NCBI GenBank assembly: GCA_965240325.2
Contig: OZ251233.1
Coordinates: 1,426,001 to 1,490,000, forward strand
From: Rebecca billardiae RCC1528
Lineage: Eukaryota; Haptophyta
Direction of reading: 5' to 3'
DNA: 64,000 nucleotides
Shown in pieces: positions 1 through 12,800 of this stretch (position 1 is the stretch's first letter; every line of letters begins with the position of its first letter). The notes under the pieces are model-generated. The model saw only the letters and a program-made list of their open reading frames with translations. It was not told where the DNA came from and did not search any database. Made by a program: the position numbers and the translations under genes.

Positions 1-3000
1 GCGCGATGCGTCCACGCCAAGCTCGGCCGCCAAACGCTCCGAGGTGCGCACCGACACAGCCGCGAACGCTGCCGCCGACATGTCGAGCTGCAGAAGCGCG
101 TACGACTCGGACTCAAAGCGTGGCGGCGGCGAGGGCGAGGGCGGCGGCGGCGGCGGCGAGGGCGGCGTGTGCGAACGGACCGGCTCGACAACAGGCACGC
201 CCAGCGCGCGCGACAGCTCCGCGAGGTCGGTCGGCGAATCAGGCGTGGCTCCCGGCGTCAACGCCGTCACCGCGTCCACGACCGCATCGCCCGACGCCGA
301 GTCCGACCGTACCGTGATCACCACGTCGAGCAAGCCGCTCCCTGTCTCCAGAGTGCGCTCCACCGCGAGCTGGCTCGCGTCGACACCCAGCTGAGCCGCA
401 AGCGCTGCCAGCACGCTCTCCGTCGCGCCGTCGAACTGCACGCTCGTCACGTTCAGCGTCAACGCCACGTACTGCACACTGCCGTCCGACCCAGGCGGCG
501 GCGACGGCGGCGACGGCGGCGGCGGTGGCGCTGACGGCGCAGCGGGCGGCGAGGGCGGTGGCGACGGCAGCGATGGCGGCGACGGTGGCGGCGACGGCGG
601 CACGTGCGCGTGTGGCGACGTCAGCACAGGCACGCCCAGACTCGCCGACAGCTCCTCCAGGCTCGCAGGCGAAGCCTCCGTCGCGCCGGGCGTGAGCGCG
701 GCCACAGGATCGACCACCGCCACCTCGTCCAAAAGCGGCGATGTCGTCAGCTTGAACACGACCGACACACTGCCGTCCGTGTTCGTCCCCACCGACTCGA
801 CGACCACGCGCTCCGGAGCGATGCCCAGCTCGGCCGCGATGGCCGTGCGCACGGCGTCGCTCGCCGCCGTGAACTCGGCCTCGCTCACATCCAGCGTGAG
901 CGAGACGTACTGGTTGCTCACGATGCTGCTGCCACCGCCCGGCGGCGGCGACGGCGGAAGCGGTGGCGGCGGCGGAGCAGACGGCGGCATGTGAGCCGTC
1001 GGCGCGCCCTGCACCACCACGCCAAGCGCCGCCGAAAGCTCGGCCAGGCTCGACGGCGAAGTCGAGGTGGCGCCTGGCGTCAGAACGCTCACGACGTCCA
1101 CGCCAGACTCGCCCGCTACCGTGTCCGTCGTCACCTTGATCACCACAGAGACGCCGCCGTCCACGGCCACGCTCGTCTCGACGCTCACGCGCGAACCGTC
1201 CACGCCAAGCTGAGCCGCAACCGCGGACAGCACGCTGGCTTGGGCAGACGCAAACGCCGACTCGGTCGTGTCGAGCACCAGCGTCACGTACTGCTCGCTC
1301 GAGAAGTCCGGCGGCGGGTACGGCGGCGGTGATGGTGCGACCGGCGGAGCCGAGGGCGGCACGTGCGTGCGCGGCACCGCGCGCACAGGCACGCCCAGAG
1401 CCGTCGACAAAGCGCCCAGACTCGTAGGAGACGATGGCGTCGCGCCCGGCGTGAGCAAAGCGGCCACGTCCAAGACGGGCTCGCCAGCCGACACGTCGCT
1501 CGTCACCTTCACAACCACGCCCAGCAAACCGCCGCCGCCGTCAAGCACAGCCTCGATGCTCACGCGCGATGCGTCCACGCCAAGCTCGGCCGCCAAACGC
1601 TCCGAGGTGCGCACCGACACAGCCGCGAACGCTGCCGCCGACATGTCGAGCTGCAGAAGCGCGTACGACTCGGGCTCAAAGCGTGGCGGCGGCGAGGGCG
1701 AGGGCGGCGGCGGCGGCGGCGAGGGCGGCGTGTGCGAACGGACCGGCTCGACCACAGGCACGCCCAGCGCGCGCGACAGCTCCGCGAGGTCGGTCGGCGA
1801 GTCAGGCGTGGCTCCCGGCGTCAACGCCGTCACCGCGTCCACGACCGCATCGCCCGACGCCGAGTCCGACCGTACCGTGATCACCACGTCGAGCAAGCCG
1901 CTCCCTGTCTCCAGAGTGCGCTCCACCGCGAGCTGGCTCGCGTCGACACCCAGCTGAGCCGCAAGCGCTGCCAGCACGCTCTCCGTCGCGCCGTCGAACT
2001 GCACGCTCGTCACGTTCAGCGTCAACGCCACGTACTGCACACTGCCGTCCGACCCAGGCGGCGACGACGGCGGCGACGGCGGCGGCGGTGGCGCTGACGG
2101 CGCAGCGGGCGGCGAGGGCGGTGGCGACGGCAGCGATGGCGGCGACGGTGGCGGCGACGGCGGCACGTGCGCGTGTGGCGACGTCACCACAGGCACGCCC
2201 AGACTCGCCGACAGCTCCTCCAGGCTCGCAGGCGAAGCCTCCGTCGCGCCTGGCGTGAGCGCGGCCACAGGATCGACCACCGCCACTTCGTCCAAAAGCG
2301 GCGATGTCGTCAGCTTGAACACGACCGACACACTGCCGTCCGTGTTCGTCCCCACCGACTCGACGACCACGCGCTCCGGAGCGATGCCCAGCTCGGCCGC
2401 GATGGCCGTGCGCACGGCGTTGCTCGCCGCCGTGAACTCGGCCTCGCTCACATCCAGCGTGAGCGAGACGTACTGGTTGCTCACGATGCTGCTGCCACCG
2501 CCCGGCGGCGGCGACGGCGGAAGCGGTGGCGGCGGCGGAGCAGACGGCGGCATGTGAGCCGTCGGCGCGCCCTGCACCACCACGCCAAGCGCCGCCGAAA
2601 GCTCGGCCAGGCTCGACGGCGAAGTCGAGGTGGCGCCTGGCGTCAGAACGCTCACGACGTCCACGCCAGACTCGCCCGCTACCGTGTCCGTCGTCACCTT
2701 GATCACCACAGAGACGCCGCCGTCCACGGCCACGCTCGTCTCGACGCTCACGCGCGAACCGTCCACGCCAAGCTGAGCCGCAACCGCGGACAGCACGCTG
2801 GCTTGGGCAGACGCAAACGCCGACTCGGTCGTGTCGAGCACCAGCGTCACGTACTGCTCGCTCGAGAAGTCCGGCGGCGGGTACGGCGGCGGTGATGGTG
2901 CGACCGGCGGAGCCGAGGGCGGCACGTGCGTGCGCGGCACCGCGCGCACAGGCACGCCCAGAGCCGTCGACAAAGCGCCCAGACTCGTAGGAGACGATGG

Positions 3001-6000
3001 CGTCGCGCCCGGCGTGAGCAAAGCGGCCACGTCCAAGACGGGCTCGCCAGCCGACACGTCGCTCGTCACCTTCACAACCACGCCCAGCAAACCGCCGCCG
3101 CCGTCAAGCACAGCCTCGATGCTCACGCGCGATGCGTCCACGCCAAGCTCGGCCGCCAAACGCTCCGAGGTGCGCACCGACACAGCCGCGAACGCTGCCG
3201 CCGACATGTCGAGCTGCAGAAGCGCGTACGACTCGGACTCAAAGCGTGGCGGCGGCGAGGGCGAGGGCGGCGGCGGCGGCGGCGAGGGCGGCGTGTGCGA
3301 ACGGACCGGCTCGACCACAGGCACGCCCAGCGCGCGCGACAGCTCCGCGAGGTCGGTCGGCGAGTCAGGCGTGGCCCCCGGCGTCAACGCCGTCACCGCG
3401 TCCACGCCCGCATCGCCCGACGCCGAGTCCGACCGTACCGTGATCACCACGTCGAGCAAGCCGCTCCCTGTCTCCAGAGTGCGCTCCACCGCGAGCTGGC
3501 TCGCGTCGACACCCAGCTGAGCCGCAAGCGCTGCCAGCACGCTCTCCGTCGCGCCGTCGAACTGCGCGCTCGTCACGTTCAGCGTCAACGCCACGTACTG
3601 CACACTGCCGTCCGACCCAGGCGGCGGCGACGGCGGCGACGGCGGCGGCGGTGGCGCTGACGGCGCAGCGGGCGGCGAGGGCGGTGGCGACGGCAGCGAT
3701 GGCGGCGACGGTGGCGGCGACGGCGGCACGTGCGCGTGTGGCGACGTCAGGACAGACACGCCCAGACTCGCCGACAGCTCCTCCAGGCTCGCAGGCGAAG
3801 CCTCCGTCGCGCCGGGCGTCAGCACGCCCACCGGGTCCACCACGGGCACCTCGCCCAGAAGCGGCGATGTCGTCAGCTTGAACGCAACCGACACACTGCC
3901 GTCCGTGTTCGTCCCCACCGACTCGACGACCACGCGCTCCGGAGCGATGCCCAGCTCGGCCGCGATGGCCGTGCGCACGGCGTCGCTCGCCGCCGTGAAC
4001 TCGGCCTCGCTCACATCCAGCGTGAGCGAGACGTACTGGTTGCTCACGATGCTGCTGTCACCGCCCGGTGGCGGCGACGGCGGAAGCGGTGGCGGCGGCG
4101 GAGCAGACGGCGGCATGTGAGCCGTCGGCGCGCCCTGCACCACCACGCCAAGCGCCGCCGAAAGCTCGGCCAGGCTCGACGGCGAAGTCGAGGTGGCGCC
4201 TGGCGTCAGAACGCTCACGACGTCCACGCCAGACTCGCCCGCTACCGTATCCGTCGTCACCTTGATCACCACAGAGACGCCGCCGTCCACGGCCACGCTC
4301 GTCTCGACGCTCACGCGCGAACCGTCCACGCCAAGTTGAGCCGCAACCGCGGACAGCACGCTGGCTTGGGCAGACGCAAACGCCGACTCGGTCGTGTCGA
4401 GCACCAGCGTCACGTACTGCTCGCTCGAGAAGTCCGGCGGCGGGTACGGCGGCGGTGATGGTGCGACCGGCGGAGCCGAGGGCGGCACGTGCGTGCGCGG
4501 CACCGCGCGCACAGGCACGCCCAGAGCCGTCGACAAAGCGCCCAGACTCGTAGGAGACGATGGCGTCGCGCCCGGCGTGAGCAAAGCGGCCACGTCCAAG
4601 ACGGGCTCGCCAGCCGACACGTCGCTCGTCACCTTCACAACCACGCCCAGCAAACCGCCGCCGCCGTCAAGCACAGCCTCGATGCTCACGCGCGATGCGT
4701 CCACGCCAAGCTCGGCCGCCAAACGCTCCGAGGTGCGCACCGACACAGCCGCGAACGCTGCCGCCGACATGTCGAGCTGCAGAAGCGCGTACGACTCGGA
4801 CTCAAAGCGTGGCGGCGGCGAGGGCGAGGGCGGCGGCGGCGGCGGCGAGGGCGGCGTGTGCGAACGGACCGGCTCGACCACAGGCACGCCCAGCGCGCGC
4901 GACAGCTCCGCGAGGTCGGTCGGCGAATCAGGCGTGGCTCCCGGCGTCAACGCCGTCACCGCGTCCACGCCCGCATCGCCCGACGCCGAGTCCGACCGTA
5001 CCGTGATCACCACGTCGAGCAAGCCGCTCCCTGTCTCCAGAGTGCGCTCCACCGCGAGCTGGCTCGCGTCGACACCCAGCTGAGCCGCAAGCGCTGCCAG
5101 CACGCTCTCCGTCGCGCCGTCGAACTGCGCGCTCGTCACGTTCAGCGTCAACGCCACGTACTGCACACTGCCGTCCGACCCAGGCGGCGGCGACGGCGGC
5201 GACGGCGGCGGCGGTGGCGCTGACGGCGCAGCGGGCGGCGAGGGCGGTGGCGACGGCAGCGATGGCGGCGACGGTGGCGGCGACGGCGGCACGTGCGCGT
5301 GTGGCGACGTCAGGACAGACACGCCCAGACTCGCCGACAGCTCCTCCAGGCTCGCAGGCGAAGCCTCCGTCGCGCCGGGCGTCAGCACGCCCACCGGGTC
5401 CACCACGGGCACCTCGCCCAGAAGCGGCGATGTCGTCAGCTTGAACGCAACCGACACACTGCCGTCCGTGTTCGTCCCCACCGACTCGACGACCACGCGC
5501 TCCGGAGCGATGCCCAGCTCGGCCGCGATGGCCGTGCGCACGGCGTCGCTCGCCGCCGTGAACTCGGCCTCGCTCACATCCAGCGTGAGCGAGACGTACT
5601 GGTTGCTCACGATGCTGCTGCCACCGCCCGGTGGCGGCGACGGCGGAAGCGGTGGCGGCGGCGGAGCAGACGGCGGCATGTGAGCCGTCGGCGCGCCCTG
5701 CACCACCACGCCAAGCGCCGCCGAAAGCTCGGCCAGGCTCGACGGCGAAGTCGAGGTGGCGCCTGGCGTCAGAACGCTCACGACGTCCACGCCAGACTCG
5801 CCCGCTACCGTGTCCGTCGTCACCTTGATCACCACAGAGACGCCGCCGTCCACGGCCACGCTCGTCTCGACGCTCACGCGCGAACCGTCCACGCCAAGCT
5901 GAGCCGCAACCGCGGACAGCACGCTGGCTTGGGCAGACGCAAACGCCGACTCGGTCGTGTCGAGCACCAGCGTCACGTACTGCTCGCTCGAGAAGTCCGG

Positions 6001-6855
6001 CGGCGGGTACGGCGGCGGTGATGGTGCGACCGGCGGAGCCGAGGGCGGCACGTGCGTGCGCGGCACCGCGCGCACAGGCACGCCCAGAGCCGTCGACAAA
6101 GCGCCCAGACTCGTAGGAGACGATGGCGTCGCGCCCGGCGTGAGCAAAGCGGCCACGTCCAAGACGGGCTCGCCAGCCGACACGTCGCTCGTCACCTTCA
6201 CAACCACGCCCAGCAAACCGCCGCCGCCGTCAAGCACAGCCTCGATGCTCACGCGCGATACGTCCACGCCAAGCTCGGCCGCCAAACGCTCCGAGGTGCG
6301 CACCGACACAGCCGCGAACGCTGCCGCCGACATGTCGAGCTGCAGAAGCGCGTACGACTCGGACTCAAAGCGTGGCGGCGGCGAGGGCGAGGGCGGCGGC
6401 GGCGGCGGCGAGGGCGGCGTGTGCGAACGGACCGGCTCGACAACAGGCACGCCCAGCGCGCGCGACAGCTCCGCGAGGTCGGTCGGCGAGTCAGGCGTGG
6501 CACCCGGCGTCAACGCCGTCACCGCGTCCACGACCGCATCGCCCGACGCCGAGTCCGACCGTACCGTGATCACCACGTCGAGCAAGCCGCTCCCTGTCTC
6601 CAGAGTGCGCTCCACCGCGAGCTGGCTCGCGTCGACACCCAGCTGAGCCGCAAGCGCTGCCAGCACGCTCTCCGTCGCGCCGTCGAACTGCGCGCTCGTC
6701 ACGTTCAGCGTCAACGCCACGTACTGCACACTGCCGTCCGACCCAGGCGGCGGCGACGGCGGCGACGGCGGCGGCGGTGGCGCTGACGGCGCAGCGGGCG
6801 GCGAGGGCGGTGGCGACGGCAGCGATGGCGGCGACGGTGGCGGCGACGGCGGCAC
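1..6855 (-). repeat. Tandem array of 1,563-bp units (type 1: domains D-A-B-C)
   Basis: The same landmark recurs at 604, 2167, 3730, 5293 and 6856, exactly 1,563 bp (521 codons) apart, so the giant frame is kept. Each unit encodes four related domains, N to C: D (QYVALTLNVTS...), A (ESYALLQLDMS...), B (EQYVTLVLDTT...), C (NQYVSLTLDVS...). Linkers have the form HVPPSPPP or HTPPSPPP. Units differ by only scattered substitutions, for example Thr/Ala near 3410 and 4970. The window begins inside an A domain, so the array continues to the left. Confidence 0.93.
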
Positions 6856-9800
6856 GTGCGCGTGTGGCGACGTCAGCACAGACACGCCCAGACTCGCCGA
6901 CAGCTCCTCCAGGCTCGCAGGCGAAGCCTCCGTCGCGCCGGGCGTCAGCACGCCCACCGGGTCCACCACGGGCACCTCGCCCAGAAGCGGCGATGTCGTC
7001 AGCTTGAACGCAACCGACACACTGCCGTCCGTGTTCGTCCCCACCGACTCGACGACCACGCGCTCCGGAGCGATGCCCAGCTCGGCCGCGATGGCCGTGC
7101 GCACGGCGTCGCTCGCCGCCGTGAACTCGGCCTCGCTCACATCCAGCGTGAGCGAGACGTACTGGTTGCTCACGATGCTGCTGCCACCGCCCGGCGGCGG
7201 CGACGGCGGAAGCGGTGGCGACGGCGGCGACGGCGGAGGCATCGGCAGGGGCGATGGTGGATCAGGTGGCGACGGCGGGCTCGACGGTGCCGGCGGCGGC
7301 GAAGGCGGCACGTGTGCGCGGGCTGCCCCCGCCAACGGCACGCCCAGCTGCGCGGACAGCTCCTCAAGGCTCGACGTCGACCCGTCTGTGCCGCCAGGCG
7401 TGAGCACGGACACAGGCTCCACCACGGTCTCGCCCTCTGCCGTCGTCAGCGTGAATACCACCTCGAGGACGCCGTCCTCGCCCTCGGTCGTCCCACTCAC
7501 GCTCAGGCGGTCCGCGTGCACGCCAAGCTCGGCCGCGAGCGCATCGAGCAAGGCTGCACTCGCCGCGTCGAAGTCGTCCGCGCTCATCTCCACGCTCAGC
7601 ACGAATGGCGACTCGAGATCAGCCGGAGGCAGCGGCGGCGACGGCGGCGGCGACGGCGGCGTGCGGCTTGACGGGTCGTCCACCACAGGCACGCCCAAAA
7701 TCGTCGACAGCTCCGCAAGGCTCGAAGGCGACGTCGGAGATACGCCGGGCGTGAGCGCCGACACGGCCTGCACGGGCTCCTCGCCCGCATCCGCGTCCGT
7801 CGTGACGCGGATGGACACGGCGATGGTGCCGTCCGCGTTCGTCGTCACACCAGCGAGACTCAGCCGCGACGCGTCCACGCCCAGCTGAGCAGCCAGAGCA
7901 CTCAGCATGTCGCCGCTCTCCGGCACGAACTCCGCCGCAGACATGTCCAGCGTCAGCGCGAACACCGAGCTGCCCGTCGCGGGCGGAGGCGACGGCGGCG
8001 CGGGCGGTGGATCGGGCGGCGACGGCGGAGGCGATGGCGGCGGGCGACGAGGCGGCGACGGCGGCGGGCTGCGCATCGGCGAAGGCGGCGGCGGCGGCGG
8101 CGAGGGCGGCGTGTGCGAACGGACCGGCTCGACAACAGGCACGCCCAGCGCGCGCGACAGCTCCGCGAGGTCGGTCGGCGAGTCAGGCGTGGCACCCGGC
8201 GTCAACGCCGTCACCGCGTCCACAACAACATCTCCCGACGCCGAGTCCGACCGTACCGTGATCACCACGTCGAGCAAGCCGCTCCCTGTCTCCAGAGTGC
8301 GCTCCACCGCGAGCTGGCTCGCGTCGACACCCAGCTGAGCCGCAAGCGCTGCCAGCACGCTCTCCGTCGCGCCGTCGAACTGCGCGCTCGTCACGTTCAG
8401 CGTCAACGCCACGTACTGCACACTGCCGTCCGACCCAGGCGGCGGCGACGGCGGTGACGGCGGCGGCGGTGGCGGTGACGGCGCAGCGGGCGGCGAGGGC
8501 GGTGGCGACGGCAGCGATGGCGGCGACGGTGGCGGCGACGGCGGCACGTGCGCGTGTGGCGACGTGACCACAGACACGCCCAGACTCGCCGACAGCTCCT
8601 CCAGGCTCGCAGGCGAAGCCTCCGTCGCGCCGGGCGTCAGCACGCCCACCGGGTCCACCACGGGCACCTCGCCCAGAAGCGGCGATGTCGTCAGCTTGAA
8701 CGCAACCGACACACTGCCGTCCGTGTTCGTCCCCACCGACTCGACGACCACGCGCTCCGGAGCGATGCCCAGCTCGGCCGCGATGGCCGTGCGCACGGCG
8801 TCGCTCGCCGCCGTGAACTCGGCCTCGCTCACATCCAGCGTGAGCGAGACGTACTGGTTGCTCACGATGCTGCTGCCACCGCCCGGCGGCGGCGACGGCG
8901 GAAGCGGTGGCGACGGCGGCGACGGCGGAGGCATCGGCAGGGGCGATGGTGGATCAGGTGGCGACGGCGGGCTCGACGGTGCCGGCGGCGGCGAAGGCGG
9001 CACGTGTGCGCGGGCTGCCCCCGCCAACGGCACGCCCAGCTGCGCGGACAGCTCCTCAAGGCTCGACGTCGACCCGTCTGTGCCGCCAGGCGTGAGCACG
9101 GACACAGGCTCCACCACGGTCTCGCCCTCTGCCGTCGTCAGCGTGAATACCACCTCGAGGACGCCGTCCTCGCCCTCGGTCGTCCCACTCACGCTCAGGC
9201 GGTCCGCGTGCACGCCAAGCTCGGCCGCGAGCGCATCGAGCAAGGCTGCACTCGCCGCGTCGAAGTCGTCCGCGCTCATCTCCACGCTCAGCACGAATGG
9301 CGACTCGAGATCAGCCGGAGGCAGCGGCGGCGACGGCGGCGGCGACGGCGGCGTGCGGCTCGACGGGTCCTCCACCACAGGCACGCCCAAAATCGTCGAC
9401 AGCTCCGCAAGGCTCGAAGGCGACGTCGGAGATACGCCGGGCGTGAGCGCCGACACGGCCTGCACGGGCTCCTCGCCCGCATCCGCGTCCGTCGTGACGC
9501 GGATGGACACGGCGATGGTGCCGTCCGCGTTCGTCGTCACACCAGCGAGACTCAGCCGCGACGCGTCCACGCCCAGCTGAGCAGCCAGAGCACTCAGCAT
9601 GTCGCCGCTCTCCGGCACGAACTCCGCCGCAGACATGTCCAGCGTCAGCGCGAACACCGAGCTGCCCGTCGCGGGCGGAGGCGACGGCGGCGCGGGCGGT
9701 GGATCGGGCGGCGACGGCGGAGGCGATGGCGGCGGGCGACGAGGCGGCGACGGCGGCGGGCTGCGCATCGGCGAAGGCGGCGGCGGAGGCGGCGAGGGCG

Positions 9801-12800
9801 GCGTGTGCGAACGGACCGGCTCGACCACAGGCACGCCCAGCGCGCGCGACAGCTCCGCGAGGTCGGTCGGCGAGTCAGGCGTGGCACCCGGCGTCAACGC
9901 CGTCACCGCGTCCACAACAACATCTCCCGACGTCGAGTCCGTCCGCACCGTGATCACCACGTCGAGCAAGCCACTCCCTGTCTCCACGGTGCGCTCCACC
10001 GCGAGCTGGCTCGCGTCGACACCCAGCTGAGCCGCAAGCGCTGCCAGCACGCTCTCCGTCGCGCCGTCGAACTGCGCGCTCGTCACGTTCAGCGTCAACG
10101 CCACGTACTGCACACTGCCGTCCGACCCAGGCGGCGACGACGGCGGCGACGGCGGCGGCGGTGGCGCTGAAGGGGGAGCGGGCGGCGAGGGCGGTGGCGA
10201 CGGCAGCGATGGCGGCGACGGTGGCGGCGACGGCGGCACGTGCGCGTGTGGCGACGTCACTACAGACACGCCCAGACTCGCCGACAGCTCCTCCAGGCTC
10301 GCAGGCGAAGCCTCCGTCGCGCCAGGCGTCAGCACGCCCACCGGGTCCACCACGGGCACCTCGCCCAGAAGCGGCGATGTCGTCAGCTTGAACTCAACCG
10401 ACACACTGCCGTCCGTGTTCGTCCCCACCGACTCGACGACCACGCGCTCCGGAGCGATGCCCAGCTCGGCCGCGATGGCCGTGCGCACGGCGTCGCTCGC
10501 CGCCGTGAACTCGGCCTCGCTCACATCCAGCGTGAGCGAGACGTACTGGTTGCTCACGATGCTGCTGCCACCGCCCGGCGGCGGCGACGGCGGAAGCGGT
10601 GGCGACGGCGGCGACGGCGGAGGCATCGGCAGGGGCAATGGTGGATCAGGTGGCGACGGCGGGCTCGACGGTGCCGGCGGCGGCGAAGGCGGCACGTGTG
10701 CGCGGGCTGCCCCCGCCAACGGCACGCCCAGCTGCGCGGACAGCTCCTCAAGGCTCGACGTCGACCCGTCTGTGCCGCCAGGCGTGAGCACGGACACAGG
10801 CTCCACCACGGTCTCGCCCTCTGCCGTCGTCAGCGTGAATACCACCTCGAGGACGCCGTCCTCGCCCTCGGTCGTCCCACTCACGCTCAGGCGGTCCGCG
10901 TGCACGCCAAGCTCGGCCGCGAGCGCATCGAGCAAGGCTGCACTCGCCGCGTCGAAGTCGTCCGCGCTCATCTCCACGCTCAGCACGAATGGCGACTCGA
11001 GATCAGCCGGAGGCAGCGGCGGCGACGGCGGCGGCGACGGCGGCGTGCGGCTCGACGGGTCCTCCACCACAGGCACGCCCAAAATCGTCGACAGCTCCGC
11101 AAGGCTCGAAGGCGACGTCGGAGATACGCCGGGCGTGAGCGCCGACACGGCCTGCACGGGCTCCTCGCCCGCATCCGCGTCCGTCGTGACGCGGATGGAC
11201 ACGGCGATGGTGCCGTCCGCGTTCGTCGTCACACCAGCGAGACTCAGCCGCGACGCGTCCACGCCCAGCTGAGCAGCCAGAGCACTCAGCATGTCGCCGC
11301 TCTCCGGCACGAACTCCGCCGCAGACATGTCCAGCGTCAGCGCGAACACCGAGCTGCCCGTCGCGGGCGGAGGCGACGGCGGCGCGGGCGGTGGATCGGG
11401 CGGCGACGGCGGAGGCGATGGCGGCGGGCGACGAGGCGGCGACGGCGGCGGGCTGCGCATCGGCGAAGGCGGCGGCGGAGGCGGCGAGGGCGGCGTGTGC
11501 GAACGGACCGGCTCGACCACAGGCACGCCCAGCGCGCGCGACAGCTCCGCGAGGTCGGTCGGCGAATCAGGCGTGGCACCCGGCGTCAACGCCGTCACCG
11601 CGTCCACAACAACATCTCCCGACGCCGAAACCGTCCGCACCGTGATCACCACGTCGAGCAAGCCGCTCCCTGTCTCCACGGTGCGCTCCACAGCGAGCTG
11701 GCTCGCGTCGACACCCAGCTGAGCCGCAAGCGCTGCCAGCACGCTCTCCGTCGCGCCGTCGAACTGCGCGCTCGTCACGTTCAGCGTCAACGCCACGTAC
11801 TGCACACTGCCGTCCGACCCAGGCGGCGGCGACGGCGGTGACGGCGGCGGCGGTGGCGCTGACGGCGCAGCGGGCGGCGAGCGCGGTGGCGACGGCAGCG
11901 ATGGCGGCGACGGTGGCGGCGACGGCGGCACGTGCGCGTGTGGCGACGTCAGCACAGACACGCCCAGACTCGCCGACAGCTCCTCCAGGCTCGCAGGCGA
12001 AGCCTCCGTCGCGCCGGGCGTCAGCACGCCCACCGGGTCCACCGCGGGCACCTCGCCCAGAAGCGGCGATGTCGTCAGCTTGAACGCGACCGACACACTG
12101 CCGTCCGTGTTCGTCCCCACCGACTCGACGACCACGCGCTCCGGAGCGATGCCCAGCTCGGCCGCGATGGCCGTGCGCACGGCGTCGCTCGCCGCCGTGA
12201 ACTCGGCCTCGCTCACATCCAGCGTGAGCGAGACGTACTGGTTGCTCACGATGCTGCTGCCACCGCCCGGCGGCGGCGACGGCGGAAGCGGTGGCGACGG
12301 CGGCGACGGCGGAGGCATCGGCAGGGGCAATGGTGGATCAGGTGGCGACGGCGGGCTCGACGGTGCCGGCGGCGGCGAAGGCGGCACGTGTGCGCGGGCT
12401 GCCCCCGCCAACGGCACGCCCAGCTGCGCGGACAGCTCCTCAAGGCTCGACGTCGACCCGTCTGTGCCGCCAGGCGTGAGCACGGACACAGGCTCCACCA
12501 CGGTCTCGCCCTCTGCCGTCGTCAGCGTGAATACCACCTCGAGGACGCCGTCCTCGCCCTCGGTCGTCCCACTCACGCTCAGGCGGTCCGCGTGCACGCC
12601 AAGCTCGGCCGCGAGCGCATCGAGCAAGGCTGCACTCGCCGCGTCGAAGTCGTCCGCGCTCATCTCCACGCTCAGCACGAATGGCGACTCGAGATCAGCC
12701 GGAGGCAGCGGCGGCGACGGCGGCGGCGACGGCGGCGTGCGGCTCGACGGGTCCTCCACCACAGGCACGCCCAAAATCGTCGACAGCTCCGCAAGGCTCG